NCBI GenBank assembly: GCA_031280495.1
Contig: JAITGT010000072.1
Location: 1 to 13,171, forward strand
From: Eubacteriaceae bacterium
GTDB lineage: Bacteria > Bacillota_A > Clostridia > Eubacteriales > Anaerofustaceae
Direction: 5' to 3'
DNA: 13,171 bases
The notes under the pieces are model-generated. The model searched no databases, had not been told where the DNA came from, and worked only from the letters and a program-made list of their open reading frames with translations. Of the stretch, positions 1 to 5,831 are shown piece by piece. The position numbers and the translations under genes are program-made. Numbering within the stretch: the first letter of the stretch is position 1; each line of letters begins with the position of its first letter.

Positions 1-36
1 AGGCCTGAGGACGACAACCCGGACCTTGTGCCTTAG
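1..36 (+). CDS. tsaB: C-terminal tail of upstream gene, probably tsaB (partial)
   Basis: Frame 1 reads RPEDDNPDLVP and stops at TAG 34-36, eight bases before the rimI start. Only eleven residues are visible, so the product cannot be recognised from its own sequence. The identification as TsaB, the TsaD partner in tRNA t6A synthesis, rests on the gene order tsaB-rimI-tsaD that is common in Bacillota. Frame 2 is also open and runs into rimI, so the reading frame itself is not certain. Confidence 0.4.
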   Translation, partial: RPEDDNPDLVP

Positions 37-44
37 AATCGGGC

Positions 45-488
45 ATGGATATCGCCATTTCCCGCGCCAGCATGTTTGACATCAACGAGATCTACCGTAT
101 TGAAAAGGAGTCTTTCACAACACTGTGGAGCAAGTCGCTGTTTTTGCGCGAGGTCGTTTCGGAGGGCTCTCTTGTACTTTGCGCAAAAGAGGGCAAGAAA
201 ATGCATGGCTATATCTGCGCCATGTATATATACGATGAGGCGCACATCACAAACCTTGCTGTCCGCCGACAGTCTCGGCGAAAAGGGGTGGCCACTGCCT
301 TGATGGCTGAGGCAATTTCAATCCTTTGCGAGAATCCGATGATTGCCGCGCTTTCGCTGGAAGCGCGCGTCTCAAACCGCGCAGCTATCGCCTTGTATGA
401 AAAATTTGGCTTTAGCGGGCTTGGCGTGCGCCCAAAATACTATTCGGACGGTGAGGACGCGCTCATTATGCGCCGCGAGCTGAATTGA
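45..488 (+). CDS. rimI: Ribosomal protein S18 alanine N-acetyltransferase RimI
   Basis: A 147-residue GNAT acetyltransferase of the usual length for RimI, which acetylates the N-terminal alanine of ribosomal protein S18 with acetyl-CoA in the cytoplasm. The acetyl-CoA binding stretch is at residues 70-87 (NLAVRRQSRRKGVATALM, with the R/Q-x-x-G-x-A pattern). The RimI-like C-terminal block follows at 106-133 (LEAR, then N111 with A113/A114, LYEKFGF and RPKYY). The ATG at 45 has only a weak purine stretch (AATCGGG) ahead of it, which fits coupling to the gene ending at 36. Its stop TGA (486-488) overlaps or abuts the next gene. The neighbours (a probable tsaB tail and tsaD) support the assignment. 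Target specificity is inferred from family and context, since GNAT proteins can be hard to tell apart. Confidence 0.9.
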   Translation: MDIAISRASMFDINEIYRIEKESFTTLWSKSLFLREVVSEGSLVLCAKEGKKMHGYICAMYIYDEAHITNLAVRRQSRRKGVATALMAEAISILCENPMIAALSLEARVSNRAAIALYEKFGFSGLGVRPKYYSDGEDALIMRRELN

Positions 489-490
489 GG
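486..490 (+). promoter_or_regulatory. Ribosome binding site that favours the TTG start at 497
   Basis: TGAGG at 486-490 lies six bases before the TTG at 497-499. It would overlap the alternative TTG at 485-487. This makes 497 the better start for the membrane protein gene. Confidence 0.5.
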
Positions 491-496
491 TTAACT

Positions 497-1177
497 TTGA
501 AGAGAATTGCCCTGATCCTGTTTTCTATGTCTTTAATAGCCACGGGCTTTCTGTCACTGGCTTTTACGTCCATTGAAGCGGTTACCTATGACGACTCCTT
601 TTACGAAAAGCGATTTGCCGATTCCAATACATCCGAAAAGACCGGGCTATCCAAAGAAAGCCTCTCTTATATAGTGGACGAAACCCAAAGCCTATTAAGA
701 GGGGGAAGAGCTGACTACAACATTGCAGTGGATGTCGGCGGGGAAACCCGCGAAGTCTTTGGAGACCAGGAAAACGTGCACATGATCGAAGTTGCGCTTC
801 TTTTTCAGCGCTTTTCGCGCCTTAGGGCCGCCTGGGCGACTATTGCGGCAGCGATTGCACTTGTTGCTGTTGTTTGGCTTGGCAAGCTGTCCGCCAAGTT
901 TTTTCTTTACACGCTGTACGGGACGTTTGCTTGCCTAGCTGCAGTAGGCGTATGGGCGGCGCTCGATTTTAACGGCTTCTTTACCGTATTCCACGAAATC
1001 CTTTTTAGCAACGACGACTGGCTGTTTCCTGCAAGCAGCCTCTTGATACAGATCCTGGATTTAAGCTTTTTCATCGCTTTTGTCAAACACGTTATCGCAT
1101 TGCTAACAACAGCATATGCATTATTACTAATAATTGTTATAGTATTTATCAAAAAATTTAAATCTGATACGGTATAA
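497..1177 (+). CDS. DUF1461 / TIGR01906-type integral membrane protein
   Basis: From the TTG at 497 the protein has 226 residues; the frame is also open from a TTG at 485 (230 residues), which overlaps the rimI stop. Membrane segments are visible near residues 2-25, 111-129, 134-157 and 195-219. The first is followed by a polar, probably extracytoplasmic stretch of about 80 residues. The block at 159-177 (FNGFFTVFHEILFSNDDWL) matches the conserved signature I know from the DUF1461 (TIGR01906) family, in which FHEIFFSN is typical. The molecular function of this family is not established. The gene sits between rimI and tsaD with one base before the tsaD ATG, so it is probably translated as part of that operon. 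Confidence 0.8.
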   Translation: MKRIALILFSMSLIATGFLSLAFTSIEAVTYDDSFYEKRFADSNTSEKTGLSKESLSYIVDETQSLLRGGRADYNIAVDVGGETREVFGDQENVHMIEVALLFQRFSRLRAAWATIAAAIALVAVVWLGKLSAKFFLYTLYGTFACLAAVGVWAALDFNGFFTVFHEILFSNDDWLFPASSLLIQILDLSFFIAFVKHVIALLTTAYALLLIIVIVFIKKFKSDTV

Positions 1178-1178
1178 T

Positions 1179-2180
1179 ATGACTACAGTAAAGATTCTCG
1201 CCATTGAGACGTCTTGCGATGAGACAGCGGCTGCTGTCAGCGCAAACGAAGCGATTCTTTCAAATATCGTGCGCACGCAGGTGGACATTCATGCCGCATA
1301 CGGCGGGGTCGTTCCTGAGATTGCGTCGCGCAGCCATTTGGAAGCGCTTCCAGCAGTCATCGACATGGCGCTTTCGGAAGCGGGCGAGAGCTTTGAAACC
1401 CTCGACGCTATTGCAGTGACATATGGCCCTGGCCTCATTGGCGCCTTGCTCGCCGGCCTCTCCTACGCAAAAAGCCTTGCGTTTGCGCTTGGCATAAAGC
1501 TAATTGGGGTCAACCACCTCGTTGGGCATATTTCTGCAGGTTTTTTGTGCGGAGCGCGGCCGCCGCTCATCTGCCTGATCGCATCTGGAGGGCACACTAA
1601 GATTGTTCTTGTCAAAGGGTACACTTCCTTTGAGGTATTGGGCCGCACGGTAGACGACGCAGCTGGAGAGGCGCTGGACAAAGTGGCGCGCAGCCTGGGA
1701 TTGGGTTATCCCGGAGGGCCAAAACTGGATGAGCTTGCTGGATATGGGGACTCATCCGCGATTACTTTTCCCCGGCCCAAGCTTTCGGAAGAAAACTTTG
1801 ACTTCAGTTTTAGCGGCTTAAAGAGCGCGGTTCTCAATTACTTAAACATTTCGCAGATGCGAGGCTCTGTGATTGTGCGCGAAGACGTGGGAGCTTCCTT
1901 TCGGCGGGCAGTGGTTGACGTGCTTGTAGAAAAGACCATGCGCGCAGCGCGCCTGCACAGTGTGCGCCATATCCTGATTTGCGGGGGTGTGTCCCGATCT
2001 GTGCTGCTGCGAAACGAGTTTTCGCGCCGCTGCCACGAGACGGGCTATATCTTAACGATCCCCTCTGTGGAGCTGTGCAGCGACAACGCTGCTATGATAG
2101 CCGCCTCTGCTTACCGCCAATATCTTGCAGGCGACTTCGCCGAAATGGGGCTAAACGCTGACCCTTCGCTGGATCTGTAA
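1179..2180 (+). CDS. tsaD: tRNA N6-threonylcarbamoyladenosine synthase catalytic subunit TsaD
   Basis: A 333-residue protein of normal TsaD length. TsaD transfers the threonylcarbamoyl group made by TsaC to A37 of ANN-decoding tRNAs, working with TsaB and TsaE in the cytoplasm. Visible landmarks are the N-terminal ILAIETSCDET (6-16), YGGVVPEIASRSH (41-53), the metal-binding pair H113 and H117 in NHLVGH, ASGGHT (135-140), VDDAAGEALDKVAR (158-171) with GLGYPGGP, FDFSFSGLKSAV (207-218), ICGGVSRS (267-274), and SDNAAMIA (301-308) with the metal ligand D302. All expected active-site residues are present. The ATG is one base after the preceding stop and has no strong ribosome binding site, which suggests coupling. 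No hairpin terminator is evident after the stop. Confidence 0.97.
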   Translation: MTTVKILAIETSCDETAAAVSANEAILSNIVRTQVDIHAAYGGVVPEIASRSHLEALPAVIDMALSEAGESFETLDAIAVTYGPGLIGALLAGLSYAKSLAFALGIKLIGVNHLVGHISAGFLCGARPPLICLIASGGHTKIVLVKGYTSFEVLGRTVDDAAGEALDKVARSLGLGYPGGPKLDELAGYGDSSAITFPRPKLSEENFDFSFSGLKSAVLNYLNISQMRGSVIVREDVGASFRRAVVDVLVEKTMRAARLHSVRHILICGGVSRSVLLRNEFSRRCHETGYILTIPSVELCSDNAAMIAASAYRQYLAGDFAEMGLNADPSLDL

Positions 2181-2229
2181 ATCATTTCCGGTATATTTTG
2201 TCATTAAGTTTAAATTAATGGGCGTTATT

Positions 2230-2259
2230 TTGTGCTTTTGAAGGTTTTTCTGTTATGAT
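2230..2259 (+). promoter_or_regulatory. Extended -10 promoter for the yacL-like gene
   Basis: TGTTATGAT at 2251-2259 is a TGnTATAAT extended -10 with one mismatch. A weak -35 (TTGTGC, 2230-2235) sits 18 bases upstream of TATGAT (2254-2259). Transcription would start near 2266. A short dyad, ACGCT-A-AGCGT at 2270-2280, follows at once and could be an operator, but it is short enough to be chance. An alternative pair is TTGAAG 2238-2243 with TACAGT 2261-2266, spacing 17. Confidence 0.5.
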
Positions 2260-2310
2260 TTACAGTAATACGCTAAGCGTTGCCAAGAAAGCGGGCAAAT
2301 GCCACGCGAG

Positions 2311-2318
2311 AAAGGAGG
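2311..2318 (+). promoter_or_regulatory. Strong ribosome binding site of the yacL-like gene
   Basis: AAAGGAGG lies eight bases before the GTG at 2327. It fixes this GTG as the start, and no competing start is nearby. Confidence 0.85.
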
Positions 2319-2326
2319 TAGTATAG

Positions 2327-3445
2327 GTGAAAAAAGCAATTCGATGGATTTCTCTTGCTGCCGGCTTTGCCGTCGGCATGCAAATCATGCTTTCGCTTGG
2401 CGCCTCGAACACGCTCTTCGGCTACCGCTTTCCAAGCGCAATACTTTATTGGCTGGCAACAGTAGGCGGCGCCGCGCTCATTGGACTCATTTTCTTTATT
2501 GCGGCTTCATATTTAATCAAATCCATCAACCTTTTGTCAAACAGCTGGCTGAAAGACATACGAAGCCTTTCCCTAAGCCAGCTCCTCTTCAACGTGCTGG
2601 CACTTTTGATCAGCCTTATTTTGGCAAGCCTAATATGCAGCCCAATTTACAAGCTCAGCATAGCTGACTGGATCAAAACAGTCCTCACCCTTGTAATTTA
2701 TGTAGGGCTCGCCTATCTCGGGCTTCTCATACTTAACCAAAAATGGTCGGACATTGACGCCATTCTCAAGTCCCGTCTTTTGCGGGATGCGCCGGACGAG
2801 CTTCTGCCCCAGAAGCTAAAGATATCAAAAAAGCATGCTGTCGTCCCGAAAATTCTAGACACAAGCGTTATTATCGACGGCAGGATATTCGATATTCTCA
2901 GCACCAGCTTTTTGGAAGGGCCTATCGTCGTTCCCACATTTGTTCTGGATGAGCTTCAGTACATTGCGGATTCTGCCGACGCGCTGAAGCGAAACCGAGG
3001 CAGGAGAGGCCTGGATATCCTAAACAAGATGCAAAAAGAGCTTCCTGTTGAAGTCCTTATTTCCGACAAAAACTACCCAGACATCGCAGAGGTGGACTCA
3101 AAGCTTTTGAAGCTTGCACAAGATCTGAGGGGCAGGATTGTGACCAATGACTTTAATCTCAACAAGGTTGCGGAACTGCAGGGAGTTGAAGTTCTCAACA
3201 CAAACGATCTTTCGAATGCTGTGCGCTCAATTGTGCTTCCAGGCGAAGAGATGCATGTCCAAATTATTCGGGAAGGCAAGGAGCATAACCAGGGCATTGC
3301 CTATTTGGAAGATGGCACAATGATTGTCGTGGAAGGGGCTAAGAACCTTGTTGGAAAATCGGCCAGCGTCGTCGTGACAAGCGTTCTTCAGACATCCGCT
3401 GGCAGGATGGTATTTGCAAAACCAGTGCAATCAGGAAACGGATAA
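2327..3445 (+). CDS. YacL-like membrane-anchored PIN-TRAM domain protein
   Basis: A 372-residue protein, close in length to B. subtilis YacL. The N-terminal third holds four hydrophobic segments (about 7-26, 38-63, 84-107 and 116-137). A PIN nuclease-fold domain follows (about 174-300) with the expected acidic set D178 ([11 protein letters not shown]), E209 (VLDEL), D257 (VDSKL) and D275 (TNDFNLNK). The C-terminal domain (about 303-366) is a TRAM domain, an OB-like RNA-binding fold, with [21 protein letters not shown]. This order of membrane anchor, PIN and TRAM defines the YacL family, whose exact substrate is unsettled; a membrane-associated ribonuclease is the natural inference. The start is the GTG after a strong ribosome binding site. 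The gene has its own promoter and terminator and so appears monocistronic. In B. subtilis yacL lies next to isp genes; that neighbourhood is not seen here. Confidence 0.9.
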   Translation: MKKAIRWISLAAGFAVGMQIMLSLGASNTLFGYRFPSAILYWLATVGGAALIGLIFFIAASYLIKSINLLSNSWLKDIRSLSLSQLLFNVLALLISLILASLICSPIYKLSIADWIKTVLTLVIYVGLAYLGLLILNQKWSDIDAILKSRLLRDAPDELLPQKLKISKKHAVVPKILDTSVIIDGRIFDILSTSFLEGPIVVPTFVLDELQYIADSADALKRNRGRRGLDILNKMQKELPVEVLISDKNYPDIAEVDSKLLKLAQDLRGRIVTNDFNLNKVAELQGVEVLNTNDLSNAVRSIVLPGEEMHVQIIREGKEHNQGIAYLEDGTMIVVEGAKNLVGKSASVVVTSVLQTSAGRMVFAKPVQSGNG

Positions 3446-3451
3446 ATAAAG

Positions 3452-3473
3452 AAAGGGCATATTGCCCTTTTTT
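3452..3473 (+). terminator. Intrinsic terminator of the yacL-like gene
   Basis: AAAGGGCA (3452-3459) and TGCCCTTT (3463-3470) form a perfect 8-bp stem with a three-base loop, followed by more T residues to 3473. It starts seven bases after the TAA stop. Confidence 0.9.
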
Positions 3474-3529
3474 GCTGTATTTTTAACAATATATGCAGTA
3501 TTCTGTGCACTTTAGCATGATTTCGCCGC

Positions 3530-3558
3530 TTGACTTTTGTTTTTTTCTGTCGTATCCT
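3530..3558 (+). promoter_or_regulatory. Sigma-70/SigA-type promoter upstream of the structured leader and VOC gene
   Basis: TTGACT (3530-3535, five of six consensus bases) and TATCCT (3553-3558, four of six) are separated by exactly 17 bases. A second -10-like TATACT at 3558-3563 has a poor spacing of 22. Transcription is expected to start near 3565, about 250 bases before the VOC start codon. Confidence 0.6.
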
Positions 3559-3571
3559 ATACTTATCAATA

Positions 3572-3585
3572 TGCAAACGTTTGCT
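3572..3585 (+). promoter_or_regulatory. Palindromic operator of LacI/GalR (PurR/CcpA-like) type
   Basis: GCAAACGTTTGC (3573-3584) is a perfect 12-bp palindrome with a central CG. It resembles operators bound by LacI/GalR regulators such as E. coli PurR (ACGCAAACGTTTGCGT type) and the CcpA cre pattern TGnAAnCGnTTnCA, missing only the last A of the latter (T at 3585). It covers roughly +7 to +20 of the predicted transcript, a classical repression position. The binding protein is unknown. Confidence 0.5.
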
Positions 3586-3621
3586 GCGGAACGGTCAGCG
3601 TCGGCATGGTCCGCTTTTTTT
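3586..3621 (+). terminator. Possible early terminator or attenuator in the leader
   Basis: GCGGA (3586-3590) pairs with TCCGC (3610-3614), and one further C-G pair forms past a bulged A. Seven T residues follow directly (3615-3621). The apical part is a long weakly paired loop of about 16 bases, so strength is uncertain. If it works, the promoter at 3530 would make a transcript of only about 55 nt unless it is read through. Confidence 0.35.
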
Positions 3622-3642
3622 GTGTATGCCAACGGGCAGGAT

Positions 3643-3775
3643 GCCTTGCTGGCACAGCGCGCTGAAAGGCCTTTGGGGGGATGACAGGCGCTTGCGGGAG
3701 GCGTCCCGCAAGCGCCTGGGAAGGGGAAAAGGGCTGGGTATATGCAAGAGTCGGCTCATTTGCAGCCGATTCGCA
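3643..3775 (+). ncRNA. Candidate structured RNA leader of the VOC gene (several stems)
   Basis: The roughly 340-base stretch between the yacL terminator and the VOC start has no convincing gene, but it holds several stems. GCCTT (3643-3647) pairs with AAGGC (3666-3670). A perfect 15-bp hairpin lies at 3685-3718. GAGTCGGCT (3748-3756) pairs with AGCCGATTC (3764-3772) with one G-U pair, and TGC/GCA (3743-3745/3773-3775) extends it past a two-base bulge. I do not recognise a known riboswitch or ncRNA class in it: no RNase P, tmRNA, SRP or 6S hallmarks. Boundaries and the existence of a stable RNA are inference. Confidence 0.3.
3685..3718. repeat. Perfect 15-bp inverted repeat (hairpin with 4-nt loop)
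   Basis: CAGGCGCTTGCGGGA (3685-3699) and its exact reverse complement (3704-3718) flank the loop GGCG. It is very GC rich and lacks a following T-run, so it is not an intrinsic terminator on the plus strand. It could be a leader element, a dispersed palindromic repeat of the REP type or an mRNA-stabilising stem. No second copy occurs in this window. Confidence 0.85.
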
Positions 3776-3812
3776 GCAGGCCGGGTTGGCGAAGCAGGCT
3801 TTCCAAGCAACT

Positions 3813-4187
3813 ATGAAAATGAGAATAAGCCGCATTAGGCTGGTCACAGCAAATCTAAACTCTTGCCTTTCGTTTTACCGCCGCCTAGGCTTTCAGGTCA
3901 TTGAAAAATCTGGGAAATACATGCTGCTGGCAAAAACGTTTCGCATCGAAGTCATCGTTATGGGCAGGCAGCTGCCACCGACATCAAAAAATCCAATATC
4001 TGGCTGTCTTGAAATGTCTATTGCGTTGGATATGCCCGTACGGGCATTCATGGCGCGCCTAAAGGAACAGGGCCTAGAGCCCGAGCACATCCGATCGGAT
4101 CTGGCGGGTGCAGTTGAATCCGCCTTTTTTCGCGATCCTGATGGAAACCTAATCGAATTTGTAGCCCAGCGGCAAAGCAGCAGCTAA
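3813..4187 (+). CDS. VOC (glyoxalase/bleomycin-resistance fold) family protein
   Basis: A 124-residue single-module pair of beta-alpha-beta-beta-beta units. Residues 4-29 (RISRIRLVT then SCLSFYRRLGFQV) match the start of VOC proteins. Residues 105-117 (AFFRDPDGNLIEFV) match the typical end, with the metal-ligand Glu at 115. The usual first metal ligand (His or Gln in the IDHI-like opening) appears to be Arg here (ISRI), and the second position may be E67. Metal chemistry is therefore doubtful and no substrate can be named. The frame is open back to an ATG at 3681, but that extension covers the GC-rich hairpin and reads as low-complexity sequence, so the start at 3813 (or the Met codon at 3819) is preferred. 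No good ribosome binding site precedes either. The last four bases overlap the end of the convergent acoL gene. Confidence 0.75.
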   Translation: MKMRISRIRLVTANLNSCLSFYRRLGFQVIEKSGKYMLLAKTFRIEVIVMGRQLPPTSKNPISGCLEMSIALDMPVRAFMARLKEQGLEPEHIRSDLAGAVESAFFRDPDGNLIEFVAQRQSSS

Positions 4188-5785
4188 TAGGAGGCGGCTT
4201 CCTCGCAAGCGGCTACGAAGGCAAAAGAAAAGGTGGAGAGCGCTGCACAGGCTGAAGCCACATCAGAACAGCAGAGTTCAGAGTTGACTGCAATGGCGGC
4301 TTCGGCGATAATGTCCGGAGCGCCCTTTCCAACGATGTGAACCCCGACTATTTCATCAAATCGGCTGTCGGCGACGACTTTGACAAAACCTGTGCCGACA
4401 TCGCTGTCCTGGCTTTGAAACTCTCTGCGGGCAACCTTTACCGGTATGCCAGCCAGCTTCGCCGCGCGCTCCGTCAACCCTAGCCAAGCGGCTTCAGGCG
4501 GGGCATAGACACACTCTGGAACAGCATTTAGGTGGAGCGGCTTTTGCTGCCCGCAGAGGCTGTCGGCAAGCTGCCTGCCGTCTTGGGCTGCGCCCTGTTC
4601 GGTGAAGCGCCGGCCAATGGCGGCTCCTATGGCGTATACGCTAGATATGCTTGTCTCGAAAAATTCGTTGACCTTATAGAAGCCATTTTCGTCGCGGGCG
4701 AAGGTGAGCGGGGTGTCAACGCCTGAGCATGTGCGGCTGGGGGCAGCCAGATATAGGTCAGAAGGAATTCTTTCGCTGTTTGCAAAGCAGATGGCTCCGC
4801 CGGAGGCAAAGGCGGAAGCGGAGCGGTAAAGAATCTGGATGCCTTCCCCTTCCATGTGCCGGGCCAAAAGGCTTTCCGCTTCTCCGTCAAAGCCCTCAAG
4901 CAGGCTGTCCCCTTCGCAGTGCACAGCAACATCCGTTCCGCACCTGCGCAGAAGGTAAGCAATCTCTAGGCCAACAGCCCCGCAATTGCCAATTGCTGCC
5001 CGCTTTGGGGCTTTTGGTATGCGAAGCGCCTCTTCCGCAAGTGCCACTGGGACGCTTCCGTCGCCTCTGATTGCGCCTTTTGCCTGCTGGGCGCCGCAGG
5101 CAAAAACAATTGAGGCCGCGGTGTAGGTAGCGCTCTTTGTGGCAACAGTGTGCACGCTCGGAAGCCATGCAGCTTCCTTCACAAGCCTGACGCCCAATTG
5201 AGTGGCGTATGAAATCCTCTCACCCGCCGACTCGGCTCCAGCGGCTATGCGGTTTGCGTGAAGCGGCCATTTGCATCCCTTTGCGCGTGCCTTGGCGATG
5301 GCGGCATTGAGGGTCAGCCGCCCGTCGCTGGGTAGAAAGCCTTTCGCATCTCCCGCGTCAAAGAGGGCAACGCGCATTCCGCGCCTTTTCGCCTGCACAG
5401 CACAGCTATATCCAGCTGGGCCAGCGCCAATGACAGCAAGATCAAAGTCCCACTCTGGCTGCTGCGCGGGCTTCGCTTTTGCTGGCAATGCGTCTTGACC
5501 AGATTTCTGGGAAATGGCCTCTTCCCTTGGCGGAGCCGTTTCCCCATCCCTGCCAATGAAGAGGAGGGGCGTGCCGCACTCGACGCTGTCACCCTCATCA
5601 AAGTAAATGGCCAAAACGGTGCCTGCCCCTGCTGTGGAGTCGACTTCAATGGACACCTTTCCGGTCTCTACTTCCACGAAATTGTCGCCAGTGTTCAGCA
5701 AATCCCCTTCTTTGACCAGCCATTTGACAATGGACCCGTTTTCCATGGACATGTCCAGCTTTGGCATAGCTATGTATTCGCCCAT
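4184..5785 (-). CDS. acoL: Lipoyl-domain E3-like protein, dihydrolipoamide dehydrogenase homologue with degenerate active site
   Basis: From the ATG at 5785 the protein has 533 residues. The frame is also open from a GTG at 5791, but that codon overlaps the ribosome binding site. Residues 3-78 are a lipoyl domain with the modifiable Lys at 43 (VETGKVSIEV). A linker rich in Ala, Pro and Lys (79-112) leads to a class I disulfide-reductase fold: FAD motif GAGPAG (120-125), NAD-domain motif GNCGAVGLE (266-274, first glycine of GxGxxG replaced) and a C-terminal dimerisation domain (about 420-533). Key E3 residues are missing. The GGTCLNVGCIPSK loop is replaced by KGFLPSDGRLTLN (148-160), so there is no redox disulfide. 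The FAD-binding AIGD reads AIGA (385-388). The C-terminal HxHPTxSE region reads ACAALSTFSF (513-522), losing His and Glu. E3 proteins with N-terminal lipoyl domains are known from acetoin systems; the loss of catalytic residues is the odd part. It may act as a lipoyl carrier or scaffold. It is the last gene of the operon. Confidence 0.85.
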   Translation of the reverse strand: MGEYIAMPKLDMSMENGSIVKWLVKEGDLLNTGDNFVEVETGKVSIEVDSTAGAGTVLAIYFDEGDSVECGTPLLFIGRDGETAPPREEAISQKSGQDALPAKAKPAQQPEWDFDLAVIGAGPAGYSCAVQAKRRGMRVALFDAGDAKGFLPSDGRLTLNAAIAKARAKGCKWPLHANRIAAGAESAGERISYATQLGVRLVKEAAWLPSVHTVATKSATYTAASIVFACGAQQAKGAIRGDGSVPVALAEEALRIPKAPKRAAIGNCGAVGLEIAYLLRRCGTDVAVHCEGDSLLEGFDGEAESLLARHMEGEGIQILYRSASAFASGGAICFANSERIPSDLYLAAPSRTCSGVDTPLTFARDENGFYKVNEFFETSISSVYAIGAAIGRRFTEQGAAQDGRQLADSLCGQQKPLHLNAVPECVYAPPEAAWLGLTERAAKLAGIPVKVARREFQSQDSDVGTGFVKVVADSRFDEIVGVHIVGKGAPDIIAEAAIAVNSELCCSDVASACAALSTFSFAFVAACEEAASY

Positions 5786-5790
5786 AAGCA

Positions 5791-5797
5791 CCTCTTA
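5791..5797 (-). promoter_or_regulatory. Ribosome binding site that favours the acoL ATG at 5785
   Basis: On the minus strand AGAGG (5796-5792) ends six bases before the ATG (5785-5783). The alternative GTG at 5791-5789 directly abuts this site and so is unlikely to be the start. Confidence 0.6.
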
Positions 5798-5831
5798 AAG
5801 TTTGTCGCTTGCATGAAGTCGCGCGGGCTGC

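Noticed and set aside
3681..3812. N-terminal extension of the VOC protein from the ATG at 3681
   Set aside because: The extension is not VOC-like, overlaps the 15-bp hairpin, and its ATG follows a G-run with no proper spacing for a ribosome binding site.
3530..3838. Plus-strand 102-residue open frame over the leader
   Set aside because: Composition is Arg/Gly/Cys-rich, it starts within the promoter -35 and it crosses the palindromic hairpin; no family resemblance.
3566..3847. Minus-strand open frame with a signal-peptide-like N terminus antisense to the leader
   Set aside because: It is antisense to a hairpin-rich stretch, has no supporting ribosome binding site, and the sequence after the hydrophobic start looks random.
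4189..4205. Small hairpin GAGG/CCTC after the VOC stop as a terminator
   Set aside because: Only about four base pairs and no T-run; it lies within acoL coding sequence.
5300..5350. A frameshift that might hide the CxxxxC motif of acoL
   Set aside because: The other minus-strand frames across this stretch do not encode GGTCxxxGC, and similarity to E3 continues in the same frame on both sides.
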